A stretch of DNA of 54,585 nucleotides from Porphyromonas bennonis DSM 23058 = JCM 16335. Lineage in GTDB: Bacteria; Bacteroidota; Bacteroidia; Bacteroidales; Porphyromonadaceae. The position numbers and the translations under genes were made by a program. Below the pieces are notes generated by a model, which worked only from the letters and a program-made list of their open reading frames with translations, did not search any database and had not been told where the DNA came from. Position 1 is the first letter of the stretch. Every line of letters starts with the position of its first letter. This document shows, in pieces, positions 26,891 to 35,179 of the stretch. The stretch spans positions 1-54,585 of the forward strand of contig NZ_AQWR01000010.1 in the NCBI RefSeq assembly GCF_000375645.1, given 5' to 3'.

Positions 26891-27847
26891 TTACTCTGAG
26901 ACCAGCTCGGCGGCACGGAGCTTGGCGGAGCGGACGCGGGGGTTGCGCTCGATCTCCTCGGCTGAGGGGATGACCGGCTTGCTTGAGAGCGGTCGGAGTG
27001 GCGCCCTGAGGTTGCCGTAGAGGTCCGTCTCTCGGTCGCCTGCCACGTTGCCGTAACGGAAGAAATTCTTCACCGGACGATCCTCGAGCGAGTGATAGGT
27101 GAGGAAGACCGCCCGCCCGCCGGGAGCAAGCAGGGTCGGGAGCGACTCTAAGAGCGCATAGAGGGCGCCCATCTCGTCATTCACGGCAATGCGCAGTGCC
27201 TGGAAGACCTGCGAGAGCACCTTATTCCGGAGCTTCTTATTGCGCTCAGGTGCGATCGGGCTCAGTGCGTCGATCAGCCCCTTCATCGTCTCCAGTTCGC
27301 CCCGATCGGCAGCCTGCTTGATCAGCGTGGCGGCGCGACGCGACTGCTGCACCTCGCCGTAGGTGTGCAGCAGCGTGGCGAGCTCGCTCCACTCCAGCCG
27401 GTCGATCAGCTGGCGGGCGGTCTCGCCGGCGGACTGATTCATCCGCATATCTATCGGGGCGTCGTCGTAGCGGAAGGAGAAGCCTCGCCCCTCCTCGTCG
27501 AAGTCGTGCGATGAGACTCCCAGGTCGGCGAGCAGACCATTGATGTGGGTCACGCCGAAGTAGGTGAGGAAGCGGGGAAGGTAGCGGAAGTCGGTCCGGA
27601 CAAAGGTGAAGCGCTCGTCGCTGATGTCACATCGGTCGCGCGCATCGAGGTCGCGATCGAGACCGAAGAGGTGCCCCTCGGGTCCCAGCCGGCTCAAGAT
27701 CTCCCGCGAGTGCCCGCCACCGCCAAAGGTCGCATCGACGTAGATCCCATTGGGATCGGTAACGAGACTATCGACGGTCTCCCGCAGCAGTGCCGGCACA
27801 TGGTAGACCCCCGCTGTCGTAGGGCTACTATTCCTCTCCTCACCCAT
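26891..27847 (-). CDS. rsmH: 16S rRNA (cytosine1402-N4)-methyltransferase
   Basis: 318 residues. SAM site YVDATFGGGGHSREIL (about 36-51), LFGLDRD, GLLADLGVSSHDFDEEGRGFSFR, and a C-terminal region with LTYHSLEDRPVKNFFR. It methylates C1402 in the decoding centre of 16S rRNA. rsmH usually sits in the mraZ-rsmH-ftsL-ftsI division cluster; here it is at the end of a permease-DUF4286-rsmH operon and meets queF head-on. Confidence 0.95.
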   Translation of the reverse strand: MGEERNSSPTTAGVYHVPALLRETVDSLVTDPNGIYVDATFGGGGHSREILSRLGPEGHLFGLDRDLDARDRCDISDERFTFVRTDFRYLPRFLTYFGVTHINGLLADLGVSSHDFDEEGRGFSFRYDDAPIDMRMNQSAGETARQLIDRLEWSELATLLHTYGEVQQSRRAATLIKQAADRGELETMKGLIDALSPIAPERNKKLRNKVLSQVFQALRIAVNDEMGALYALLESLPTLLAPGGRAVFLTYHSLEDRPVKNFFRYGNVAGDRETDLYGNLRAPLRPLSSKPVIPSAEEIERNPRVRSAKLRAAELVSE

Positions 27848-27850
27848 AGA

Positions 27851-28144
27851 CTACTCCAGCACCTCCAGCTTGGTCATAAAGGGGAGCACCCTCTGCGGAT
27901 AGGTCTGCATCAGTCGGTGCAGTTCGTGATCCTCCGTGATCCTGAGCTCCTCCAGCTGTTCTCTCTTATCTCCCTCTACCTGAAGCGCATAGCCGCCGTC
28001 ATCGGGCAGACGAAGGAGCCGAACCGCCGTCACGCCCTCATAGTCCCGCCAGGTCGGCAGGAGCCGCTCCCGGAGGTAAAAGAGGACATCGTCCAGCAGC
28101 TCCGGCTCACAGGTGAGCGTGATATTGTAGATGTAGCAGCTCAT
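27851..28144 (-). CDS. DUF4286-family protein
   Basis: 97 residues: YIYNITLTCEPELLDDVLFYLRERLLP then VTAVRLLRLPDDGGYALQVEGD and HRLMQTYPQRVLPFMTKLEVLE. It matches the small ferredoxin-like DUF4286 family common in Bacteroidota, whose role is unknown. Its start overlaps the upstream permease stop by four bases and it ends three bases before rsmH. Confidence 0.85.
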   Translation of the reverse strand: MSCYIYNITLTCEPELLDDVLFYLRERLLPTWRDYEGVTAVRLLRLPDDGGYALQVEGDKREQLEELRITEDHELHRLMQTYPQRVLPFMTKLEVLE

Positions 28145-29400
28145 AGACGGCTCTCGTCGAGGTCCTCCTGCGTCGTGACGACGGTGGGATTACGTCCTTC
28201 CTTATTCATCCTGAGAAGCCTGTCTGACCGCTCCCTCTCGTACTGCTCTTGCGCCTTTTTCTGCGCCTTTTCCTCCTTCTTCGTCAGCTTCTCCTCGTTG
28301 AGGGCATAGAGCGGTATCGGCTCGCCCACCGCATACTTCATATAGAAGTAGTAGATCACCATCGTGAAGGGGAGAGCGAAGAAGATACCGATCGCCCCGA
28401 GGAGATAGCCCCAGACGGCGAGCGAGAGGATGATGATCGAGGCACGCATACCGAGGCTCTTCTGCATGATCAGAGGTCGGAGGACAAAGTCCTGAAGCAC
28501 CTCCGAGATCATCATGATGATGACCGCAATCAGGAGCACGACCCAGAAGTTTTGCCCCGTAGCCACCGACTGCAGCGCACAGCAGAGCACCAGCGGCGGA
28601 TAGCCGACGATCTGGAGATAGGGGACGAAGTTGAGGACCCCGATCAGCAGTCCGAGGGTGATACCCATAGGCATCCCCATGAGTCCAAATCCGATCGCAA
28701 GGTAGACCGCAATGATCAGTGCGATCAGTCCCTGACCACGTATGTAGCTATTGACATAGACATTGATCACCTCCCCTGCCTCCATGGCATAGCGGCGGAT
28801 CTTGTGGGGGAAGAGGTGATAGAGCCCGTGGATCAGCACCTCATAGTCGAGGAGGATGAAGAAGAGGTACATGACGAAAAGGAAGACCACGGTAAAGCCG
28901 CTCACTATCCCCATGGCGCTCGAGAGCATATCCCAGCCCGCCGAGGCCGCCTGCATCAGGTAGTCGAGGATCTCCTTGATCTCGAAGTGCTGGAGCCACA
29001 TGTCGAGATTGAGGGTATTAGCGACGTCGGCACGATACTGCTCCGGCACCATCGCCAGCAGCACCTCCGCATCGGTGTAGCGCGAGATCAGGCTCCACCC
29101 CTTGCTTACCTCGTTGATCACCGAGGGGATGACAAAGGCGAGGAAGCCCCCGACGATGATCAGGAAGAGTAGCACCACAAGCGTCACCGACCAGCCGCGC
29201 TGCCGTATGTGCCACTTCCGCTCGAAGTAGTGTACCAGCGGCATCAGCACCGCAGCGGTAATCCAGGCAAGGATAAAGGGCCAGAGGATCACCTTGAGCG
29301 AACCGACGACATACATCGCCAATGCCATCATTGCGATCGCAAAAACACACCTGACGGTCCGGTCCAGGGTGAATTCTTTTCTAAAAAAGTTCGTCAGCAT
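28141..29400 (-). CDS. AI-2E (PerM/YhhT)-family membrane permease
   Basis: 419 residues with about eight membrane segments: AIMMALAMYVVGSLKVILWP, ILAWITAAVLMPL, WSVTLVVLLFLIIVGGFLAF, then after a periplasmic region TVVFLFVMYLFFILLDYEV, GQGLIALIIAVYLAIGFG, GITLGLLIGVLNFVPYL (family motif), VVLLIAVIIMMISEVLQDFV and LSLAVWGYLLGAIGIFFALP. The C tail is Lys/Glu-rich and cytosolic. Substrates of the family vary and are often unknown; some members export autoinducer 2 or exchange Na+/H+. Confidence 0.92.
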   Translation of the reverse strand: MLTNFFRKEFTLDRTVRCVFAIAMMALAMYVVGSLKVILWPFILAWITAAVLMPLVHYFERKWHIRQRGWSVTLVVLLFLIIVGGFLAFVIPSVINEVSKGWSLISRYTDAEVLLAMVPEQYRADVANTLNLDMWLQHFEIKEILDYLMQAASAGWDMLSSAMGIVSGFTVVFLFVMYLFFILLDYEVLIHGLYHLFPHKIRRYAMEAGEVINVYVNSYIRGQGLIALIIAVYLAIGFGLMGMPMGITLGLLIGVLNFVPYLQIVGYPPLVLCCALQSVATGQNFWVVLLIAVIIMMISEVLQDFVLRPLIMQKSLGMRASIIILSLAVWGYLLGAIGIFFALPFTMVIYYFYMKYAVGEPIPLYALNEEKLTKKEEKAQKKAQEQYERERSDRLLRMNKEGRNPTVVTTQEDLDESRL

Positions 29401-29493
29401 ATAAGAGTCAGGAAGCCTCCTCTACCGGAGGAAGGGAATATTTGTCTATCTTTATACCTATACTGAGCGGGTGTCCAAGTGGCACTCACGCCA

Positions 29494-29501
29494 CAAAGAT
29501 A
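29494..29501 (-). promoter_or_regulatory. Putative -7 element for the permease-DUF4286-rsmH operon
   Basis: Minus strand TATCTTTG matches TAnnTTTG, 94 bases before the permease ATG. It sits within the 110 bases that separate this operon from the divergent dacB gene. Confidence 0.45.
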
Positions 29502-29510
29502 CAACTTTCC

Positions 29511-30926
29511 ATGAGACGCCTTTCTCTATATTTCCTCTCCCTCACCCTACTATCCACCCTAGCGGCACAGTCCGTCCGGGTCCCCACCGCCATCCCTGAG
29601 CTGCTCGACGACACAGCCTGGGGGCTCAGCGTCCGCGATGTCTCCACCGGGCTCCAGGTGGTGGACCTGCAGGCGAGTCATCTTCTCACTCCCGCCAGCA
29701 CGATGAAGATCGTCTCCACCGCCGCTGCCTACCGGATCCTCGGACCCGACTATCGGATCCCGACGGAGGTGATGATGACCGGACCGGTGCGGGATGGCGT
29801 GCTGGAGGGCGACCTCTGCCTCGTCGGTCACGGCGACCCGACGATCGAGTCCCAGTATCTCTCTCGGGAGGAGCGCTGGGCTCTCTATGACGAGATCTCC
29901 GCAGCTCTCAGCGAGCGCGGCATCACACGGATCACCGGCTCGGTGCTGGCGCTCTCGGACCGGCGGGACTTCCAGGCAGTGAATCCCTACTGGTCCGCCG
30001 TCGATATGGGAAATTACTACGGGGCGGGTCACTTTATGCTCAACGTCCTAGACAATACCTACCATCTGAGCTTCCGAAACTATGGACGAGACTTCAGCGT
30101 CACGCCCGAGGTGCCGGGGCTGCGGCTCGTGGGACTCTATGCCCGCACCTCACGCGTCACGTCGGACTCGCTCTACATCTCTTCATTCCCCCTCTCCGAC
30201 GGCTCCCTTGCCATCACCGGTGCATACCCCTCTCGGGCGAAGAGCCTCGGTCTCCGTGGAGCAGTGCCCGACCCGCCCCTCCTCCTTGCCAAGCGCGTCC
30301 GTGACCGGCTGCGGCGTGACGGCATCACCGTGGAGGGCGACTTCCGCACCGTGGCACAGCTTCCCCGGGGGAGTGTCCAGCTGATCACACACTACTCGCC
30401 CCGGCTGAGCGAGGTGATCCGACTGACCAACCACTTCTCCATAAATATGTATGCGGAGGGGTGTCTCCGCCTGATCGCAGACAGGATCCCTGCCCTCCCC
30501 GGCGAGACCGTGACGGAGACAGCCATACGGGCGGTCCGGGACCACTGGGCTTCGCAGGGGCTCCCCGTCTCCCTCATAGAGATGTACGATGGGAGCGGTC
30601 TCTCGAGAGCCAATAAGGTGGCACCCGCCTACATGACCGAGCTACTCACGAGGGTCTGGTGCGAGTCGGACGACGATGGCTTCCCCCTACTCCTCCCCAC
30701 CATCGGTCAGGAGGGGACCCTTCGGCTGCTCCTCGGCGGCACCCGGCTCGAGGGCGCGGGGCGGATGAAGAGCGGCAGCATCCACGGCGTCACCTGCTAC
30801 GCCGGCTACATCACCCACGGAGGCAGGACCTACGCCGTCTCAGTGATGGTCACCAACCACACTAAGCGCCACGGAGAGATCCGCCGTGCCATCGGTGACC
30901 TGCTCCTCTCCACCTTTGTCTACTAA
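29511..30926 (+). CDS. dacB: PBP4-type D-alanyl-D-alanine carboxypeptidase/endopeptidase (S13)
   Basis: 471 residues from ATG 29511, which opens a clean signal peptide (LYFLSLTLLSTLAAQ). The three penicillin-binding motifs are present: SxxK as S63-T-M-K66, SxN in HFSINMYAE, and KSG in MKSGSIHGVTCYAGY near the C terminus. The large insertion between the first two motifs is typical of S13. It trims peptidoglycan side chains or crosslinks in the periplasm. Transcribed alone; the palindrome array C follows the stop by 23 bases. Confidence 0.94.
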   Translation: MRRLSLYFLSLTLLSTLAAQSVRVPTAIPELLDDTAWGLSVRDVSTGLQVVDLQASHLLTPASTMKIVSTAAAYRILGPDYRIPTEVMMTGPVRDGVLEGDLCLVGHGDPTIESQYLSREERWALYDEISAALSERGITRITGSVLALSDRRDFQAVNPYWSAVDMGNYYGAGHFMLNVLDNTYHLSFRNYGRDFSVTPEVPGLRLVGLYARTSRVTSDSLYISSFPLSDGSLAITGAYPSRAKSLGLRGAVPDPPLLLAKRVRDRLRRDGITVEGDFRTVAQLPRGSVQLITHYSPRLSEVIRLTNHFSINMYAEGCLRLIADRIPALPGETVTETAIRAVRDHWASQGLPVSLIEMYDGSGLSRANKVAPAYMTELLTRVWCESDDDGFPLLLPTIGQEGTLRLLLGGTRLEGAGRMKSGSIHGVTCYAGYITHGGRTYAVSVMVTNHTKRHGEIRRAIGDLLLSTFVY

Positions 30927-30949
30927 CCCCGTCAGAAATTGGGTCAAAA

Positions 30950-31031
30950 CTAATACTGGTATTAGTCGAAACTATTAGCGGTAATAGTGCTCACTAATAC
31001 CGCTAATAGTTTCGACTCTTATCGGTATTAG
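30950..31031. repeat. 22-bp-period palindrome array C (4 units)
   Basis: Units start at 30950, 30972, 30994 and 31016: CTAATACTGGTATTAG, CTATTAGCGGTAATAG, CTAATACCGCTAATAG and CTCTTATCGGTATTAG; spacers TCGAAA, TGCTCA and TTTCGA. The first and third spacers are reverse complements, so 30966-30987 and 30994-31015 form a 22-bp inverted repeat with one mismatch about the central spacer. It lies between the convergent dacB and lpdA genes. Three of its units carry changes from the consensus, mostly in pairs that keep the palindrome. Confidence 0.87.
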
Positions 31032-31131
31032 AAACAACGGATCTCATACTACTGACAGTCAGCCCCCTGCGCCTCTACCCGAAAAGCATGCTCGAGGGAC
31101 GTAAGTCCGACTACCCTTTGACCCACAAACA

Positions 31132-31360
31132 AATCGAATAGGTCGGGGAAACGGAAGTTTTCTGACCTACTTCGTTTTCTTCCCTCTCACACCTCCGTAC
31201 GTACCGTTCGGCATACGGCGGTTTAATTCGTTTTCAAAGAGTGTCTAATAGTGTAGTAGCCCAAACAACTTACAAGTCCTCGTAGGGCAAGCACATCTTT
31301 TGATATCGCTCTGTTTCCATTGCTTCCATATCACCTTGCGTAACATAGTGCGCAGATGTA
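31132..31360 (-). pseudogene. 3' remnant of a group II intron (end of maturase, domains V and VI)
   Basis: Read on the minus strand, 31346-31245 encodes LRKVIWKQWK and then a drifted tail to a TAG stop; that motif is the start of the maturase GIIM domain of intron-encoded reverse transcriptases. About 22 bases later, 31222-31184 reads as domain V: ACCGCCGTATGCC..GGTACGTACGGAGG followed by GTGTGAGAGG, as in Bacteroides introns. A hairpin with GGTC/GACC arms and CTATTCGAT (about 31170-31132) fits domain VI and the 3' end. Reverse transcriptase and domains I-IV are missing, so the element is dead. Recognition is from memory of the family. Confidence 0.62.
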
Positions 31361-31381
31361 TGGCATGCCCGTCATACAAGA

Positions 31382-31418
31382 CAAAGGTCGTGGTGCCACA
31401 CGGGCATCACGACCTTTG
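31382..31418. terminator. Perfect hairpin after lpdA, terminator-like
   Basis: CAAAGGTCGTG (31382-31392) pairs perfectly with CACGACCTTTG (31408-31418) over 11 bp, 23 bases past the lpdA stop. The stem ends in AAA/TTT but no long T run follows, so it is a weak intrinsic terminator or an RNA-end stabiliser. Confidence 0.5.
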
Positions 31419-31440
31419 CACATATATAGGGGGATCCGGA

Positions 31441-32814
31441 TCAGTCCTCAGCCATATAGGCAGCCTCGTGGAAGATCTCGGCAACCGTCGGGTGGGGGAA
31501 GATCTGGTGACGGAGCTCATCGAGCGTCATACCCTCGGTGATCGCCAGGCCGCCAATAGCGATGATCTCAGAGGCGGGATCTCCGTAGATCTGCACCCCG
31601 AGGACCTTCTTCGTCTCGGCGTGGTAGAGGATCTTGAAGAGCCCGGTGGCGCGCTCATTCTCGACAATAAATCGCCCGGCGAAGGTCATCGGGATCTTGA
31701 GCGCCTTGTAGTCAGTGCCGGCCTTCTCCAGCTCGTCCTCACTCGCCCCGACGCTGGCAAACTCAGGGCTGGTGTAGATGACTGAGGGGATGGAGTCGTA
31801 GCGTGCCTCCTCATCGGCGCCATCGACGATATTGCGGATAGCTACCTCGCCCTCGTAGTAGCCTACATGGGCAAGCATGATCCCTCCGACGCAGTCACCT
31901 GCAGCGTAGACGTGCTTGTGGGAGGTGCGCATGTGGCTGTCGACCTTGATGGCACGACGATTCATCTCGATGTCAAGCGTCTCCAGCCCCAGCCCCTCGG
32001 TGATGGGTCGGCGACCGGTGGAGAGGAGGATACGCTCTGCCTCGAGGACCTCTCGCTGACCCTCGTAGGTCTCTATGGTAACGGCTCCGGTATGGAGGGA
32101 GACCACCTTGGCCTGGAGGAAGAACTTGACTCCGGCCTTCTCGCACTCCTGCTGGAGGAGCGAGGAGACCTCGGAGTCCATCGGGCCGAGGATCTTGGGG
32201 ATCATCTCCACGACCGTCACATCGACGCCCATGGCGGAGTAGAAGCCGGCAAACTCCATCCCGATGACTCCTCCGCCGATGATGAGGATGGACTTGGGGA
32301 GCTCAGGGGCGCTTAGGGCCTCGGTGGAGGTCCAGTACTCGGTCTCTCCGATGCCCTCGATGGGCGGGATACTGGGCTCGCTACCGGTGGCGAGGAGAAC
32401 GTCAGTGGCGGCGTACTCGGCGTCGTTGCAGCGGATGCGGATCTTACCCTCCTCAGTCTCTCCGTCGAGGGCGGCGAGACCGTCGACGATCTCAACGCCG
32501 GACTTGAGGAGCTTCTGCTTGACGCCGGCGACCAGCTTGCGGACGATCTTCTTCTTGCGGGTCATGATCTTGCCATAGTCGGCGCTGACGCTGCCGTCGA
32601 CGGTGATGCCGTACTTGTCGGCGGAGTTGATCTTCTCGAGGAGGTGAGCGGAGTGAAGCATCGCCTTGGTGGGGATACAGCCCTCATTAAGGCAGACGCC
32701 ACCGAGGTGGTTGCCCTTCTCAAAGAGGACCACCTTCTTCCCCTTCCCGGCAGCATACTCAGCTGCATTGTATCCGGCGGGACCACCGCCGATGACTGCG
32801 ATATCGTAGGTCAT
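31441..32814 (-). CDS. lpdA: Dihydrolipoyl dehydrogenase
   Basis: 457 residues. FAD motif DIAVIGGGPAGYNAAEYAA (4-22), redox pair GGVCLNEGCIPTK with Cys41 and Cys46, NAD-binding SILIIGGGVIGMEFAGFYSAMG, AAGDCVGGIMLAHVGYYEG, and the C-terminal catalytic HPTVAEIFHEA with the His-Glu dyad. It is the E3 component of 2-oxoacid dehydrogenase or glycine-cleavage complexes. No E1, E2 or gcv genes are nearby. It is 144 bases downstream of rplQ but separated by a terminator. Confidence 0.96.
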   Translation of the reverse strand: MTYDIAVIGGGPAGYNAAEYAAGKGKKVVLFEKGNHLGGVCLNEGCIPTKAMLHSAHLLEKINSADKYGITVDGSVSADYGKIMTRKKKIVRKLVAGVKQKLLKSGVEIVDGLAALDGETEEGKIRIRCNDAEYAATDVLLATGSEPSIPPIEGIGETEYWTSTEALSAPELPKSILIIGGGVIGMEFAGFYSAMGVDVTVVEMIPKILGPMDSEVSSLLQQECEKAGVKFFLQAKVVSLHTGAVTIETYEGQREVLEAERILLSTGRRPITEGLGLETLDIEMNRRAIKVDSHMRTSHKHVYAAGDCVGGIMLAHVGYYEGEVAIRNIVDGADEEARYDSIPSVIYTSPEFASVGASEDELEKAGTDYKALKIPMTFAGRFIVENERATGLFKILYHAETKKVLGVQIYGDPASEIIAIGGLAITEGMTLDELRHQIFPHPTVAEIFHEAAYMAED

Positions 32815-32894
32815 GGTATTTTATAGAAATAGTTGGATATGGTCTTATCATTACATGCGTCGGCAAGTTACCCATTTTCCTCGAAATGGGGTAC

Positions 32895-32935
32895 AAAAAA
32901 AGGAGGCGCACTCCTCAGTGGGGTACGTCTCCTTT
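32895..32935 (-). terminator. Rho-independent terminator of the ribosomal supercluster
   Basis: On the minus strand AAAGGAG (32935-32929) pairs with CTCCTTT (32905-32899), with further inner pairing, followed by a seven-T run (32901-32895). It lies 24 bases after the rplQ stop. Confidence 0.85.
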
Positions 32936-32958
32936 GTGTAAATATAGGGGAGTGATCC

Positions 32959-33474
32959 TTACTTGGTCTCCTCCTCAGCGGGGGTCTCAGCCTTGGTCTC
33001 CTCGACGGGAGCAGCCTCGGTGGTATCCTCGCTCTTCTTGCGGCGAGAGCGGCGGGTCTTCTTCTTAGCTGCCTTCTCCTCCGTAGCCTTGGTCTTGCCC
33101 TCCTGAGAGTAGACCTCATTGAAGTCCACCAGCTCGATGAAGCAGGTCATGGTGTCATCACCACGACGACGACCAAGCTTGATGATGCGGGTGTAGCCAC
33201 CGGGACGGTCAGCCACCTTGGGCGCGATCACCGTGAAGAGCTCTGTGACGGCCTCCTTATTCTGGAGGTCACGGAAGACCATACGGCGGTTATTGAGGTT
33301 GTCCTCCTTGCTGCGGGTAATCATCGGCTCGATGTGCATGCGGAGGGCCTTGGCCTTAGCGAGAGTGGTGACAATCCTCTTCTCCATGATCAGCGAGGCA
33401 GACATATTGGCGAGCAAAGCCTGGCGATGACTGCTGGTGCGGGAGAGATGATTGAATTTCTTATTATGTCTCAT
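32959..33474 (-). CDS. rplQ: 50S ribosomal protein L17 with a long charged tail
   Basis: 171 residues. The core (MRHNKKFNHLSRTSSHRQALLANM ... YTRIIKLGRRRGDDTMTCFIELVDF) covers about 1-120 as in other L17 proteins. A tail of some 50 residues follows: first basic (KKKTRRSRRKK), then acidic and Ala/Thr/Pro-rich (EAAPVEETKAETPAEEETK). E. coli L17 has 127 residues; tails of this kind are frequent in Bacteroidota. Last gene of the cluster, eight bases after rpoA. Confidence 0.97.
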   Translation of the reverse strand: MRHNKKFNHLSRTSSHRQALLANMSASLIMEKRIVTTLAKAKALRMHIEPMITRSKEDNLNNRRMVFRDLQNKEAVTELFTVIAPKVADRPGGYTRIIKLGRRRGDDTMTCFIELVDFNEVYSQEGKTKATEEKAAKKKTRRSRRKKSEDTTEAAPVEETKAETPAEEETK

Positions 33475-33482
33475 TATGCTAC

Positions 33483-34478
33483 TTAGTCTCTATCTAGTTT
33501 GTATTTGGCGACATCCATGTCGAAGGTGAGCTTGAGATCGTCAAGGAGTGCGTAGACCTCGTTGAGAGACTTCTTACCGAAGTTACGGATCTTGAGCAAC
33601 TCACTCTCCGAGAAGGACACGAGGTCACCGAGGGTGTCGATGCCGGCAGCACGAAGGCAATTGAGCGCTCTGACGGACAGCATGTCCTCGGAGAGCTTAG
33701 TCTTCAGGAGCTGACGGAGACGCATCGTCTCCTCGTCGAAGGTGTCATTACCCTCCTCAGTCTCCAGATCGTACTCGATCGTCTCATCGTGGAAGAGTCT
33801 CAGGTGAGAGATCAGGACGTCTGCAGCGTCCACGAGCGCCTGCTTGGGCGACACCGAACCGTCGGTATCGATGTCGAGGAGTAGGCGGTCGTAGTCGGTC
33901 TTCTGACCCACGCGGGTATTCTCGACAGTCATCTTGACATTGAGGATCGGGGTATAGATCGCATCTATGGCGATACGCTCCGGGTCGTCGAAGGACTCGG
34001 CAATATCGTCAGAGGAGACCCAGCCACGACCCTTGTCGATGAAGAGCGTGAGATCAAAGGAGGCTGACTTATCGAGGTGGCAGATGATCTGCGACTTATT
34101 GAGCACCTCAAAATTGGTGAGCGGGGCGATGTCGCCGGCTGTCAATTGCTTCTTGTCCTTTCCACTGACCTTGATCGTCACCTGCTCATCGTCCTCACCC
34201 TGGATGATCTGCTTGAAGCGGACCTTCTTGAGATTAAGAATGATATTTGTCACATCCTCAACAACTCCGGGTATGGTGGCAAACTCATGAGCCACGCCGG
34301 AGATCTTGATGGAATTGATGGCAAAGCCCACGGGCGAGGAGAGGAGAATACGACGCAGAGCATTACCTAAGGTAAGACCGTATCCGGGCTCCAAAGGCTT
34401 GAAGTCTGCTCTCCCATGTGTGGGTGTCGACTCCGTGAAGACCAGCTTGTCTGGTTTTTGGAATACTAGTAAAGCCAT
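33483..34478 (-). CDS. rpoA: RNA polymerase alpha subunit
   Basis: 331 residues. N-terminal assembly domain to about 235 (ADFKPLEPGYGLTLGNALRRILLSS; VLNVKMTVENTRVG) and a C-terminal domain from about 255 with LSVRALNCLRAAGIDTLGDL and LLKIRNFGKKSLNEV, which contacts UP elements and activators. It lies between rpsD and rplQ as in most bacteria. Confidence 0.98.
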   Translation of the reverse strand: MALLVFQKPDKLVFTESTPTHGRADFKPLEPGYGLTLGNALRRILLSSPVGFAINSIKISGVAHEFATIPGVVEDVTNIILNLKKVRFKQIIQGEDDEQVTIKVSGKDKKQLTAGDIAPLTNFEVLNKSQIICHLDKSASFDLTLFIDKGRGWVSSDDIAESFDDPERIAIDAIYTPILNVKMTVENTRVGQKTDYDRLLLDIDTDGSVSPKQALVDAADVLISHLRLFHDETIEYDLETEEGNDTFDEETMRLRQLLKTKLSEDMLSVRALNCLRAAGIDTLGDLVSFSESELLKIRNFGKKSLNEVYALLDDLKLTFDMDVAKYKLDRD

Positions 34479-34521
34479 ATCACTGCTATTAAATGACTCG
34501 AAAGTCGGAAAGGATCAATTA

Positions 34522-35121
34522 TTACTTAGAGTACAGCTCGATGATAGACTGCTCTACGATATTCTCAGGAATATCAGCGCGCTCGGGCACGTGGAGGAAT
34601 GTACCTGCCTGTGCCGCACCATCCCAGGCGAGCCAGGAGTACTGGTTGTGTCCCAGACTCTGTACAGCCTCGCGGATGATCTCAAGATTCTTATCTCTCT
34701 CACGTACGCCGACGACCTGACCGGGCTGTACGGAGTAGGAGGGGATGTCTACCACCTTGCCGTCGACGATGATGTGGCGGTGATTGACGAGCTGACGAGC
34801 TGCAGCACGTGACTTAGCGAGACCAAGACGGAATACTACATTGTCGAGACGCTGCTCCAGCAACTGGAGGAGGACCTCGCCACGTACACCGGGCATACTG
34901 GAGGCCTTCTTGTAGTAGTTGCGGAACTGACGCTCCAGGACTCCATAGGTGTACTTTGCCTTCTGTTTCTCGCGCAGCTGATTACCATACTCGGATGCCC
35001 TACGGCGACGGGAGTTTCCGTGCTCTCCGGGAGGTGTTGTCTTCTTGCTCTTGACATTGCCAAAGACAGGCTCGCCAAACTTGCGATTGACCTTAGCTTT
35101 AGGACCTGTATATCTTGCCAT
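34522..35121 (-). CDS. rpsD: 30S ribosomal protein S4
   Basis: 199 residues. KAKVNRKFGEPVFG at the N terminus, GVLERQFRNYYKKA, and the S4 RNA-binding domain QRLDNVVFRLGLAKSRAAARQLVNHRHIIVDGKVV (about 90-125). S4 is a primary 16S binder and, in many bacteria, the feedback repressor of the alpha operon. Zinc-ligand Cys residues are absent. A 251-base structured leader separates it from rpsK; see 35180-35282. Confidence 0.98.
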   Translation of the reverse strand: MARYTGPKAKVNRKFGEPVFGNVKSKKTTPPGEHGNSRRRRASEYGNQLREKQKAKYTYGVLERQFRNYYKKASSMPGVRGEVLLQLLEQRLDNVVFRLGLAKSRAAARQLVNHRHIIVDGKVVDIPSYSVQPGQVVGVRERDKNLEIIREAVQSLGHNQYSWLAWDGAAQAGTFLHVPERADIPENIVEQSIIELYSK

Positions 35122-35179
35122 GACTTATCTATTACTATTATGTGTGGATTATATGAGATCGATCGGTGGGATCCTCCAA

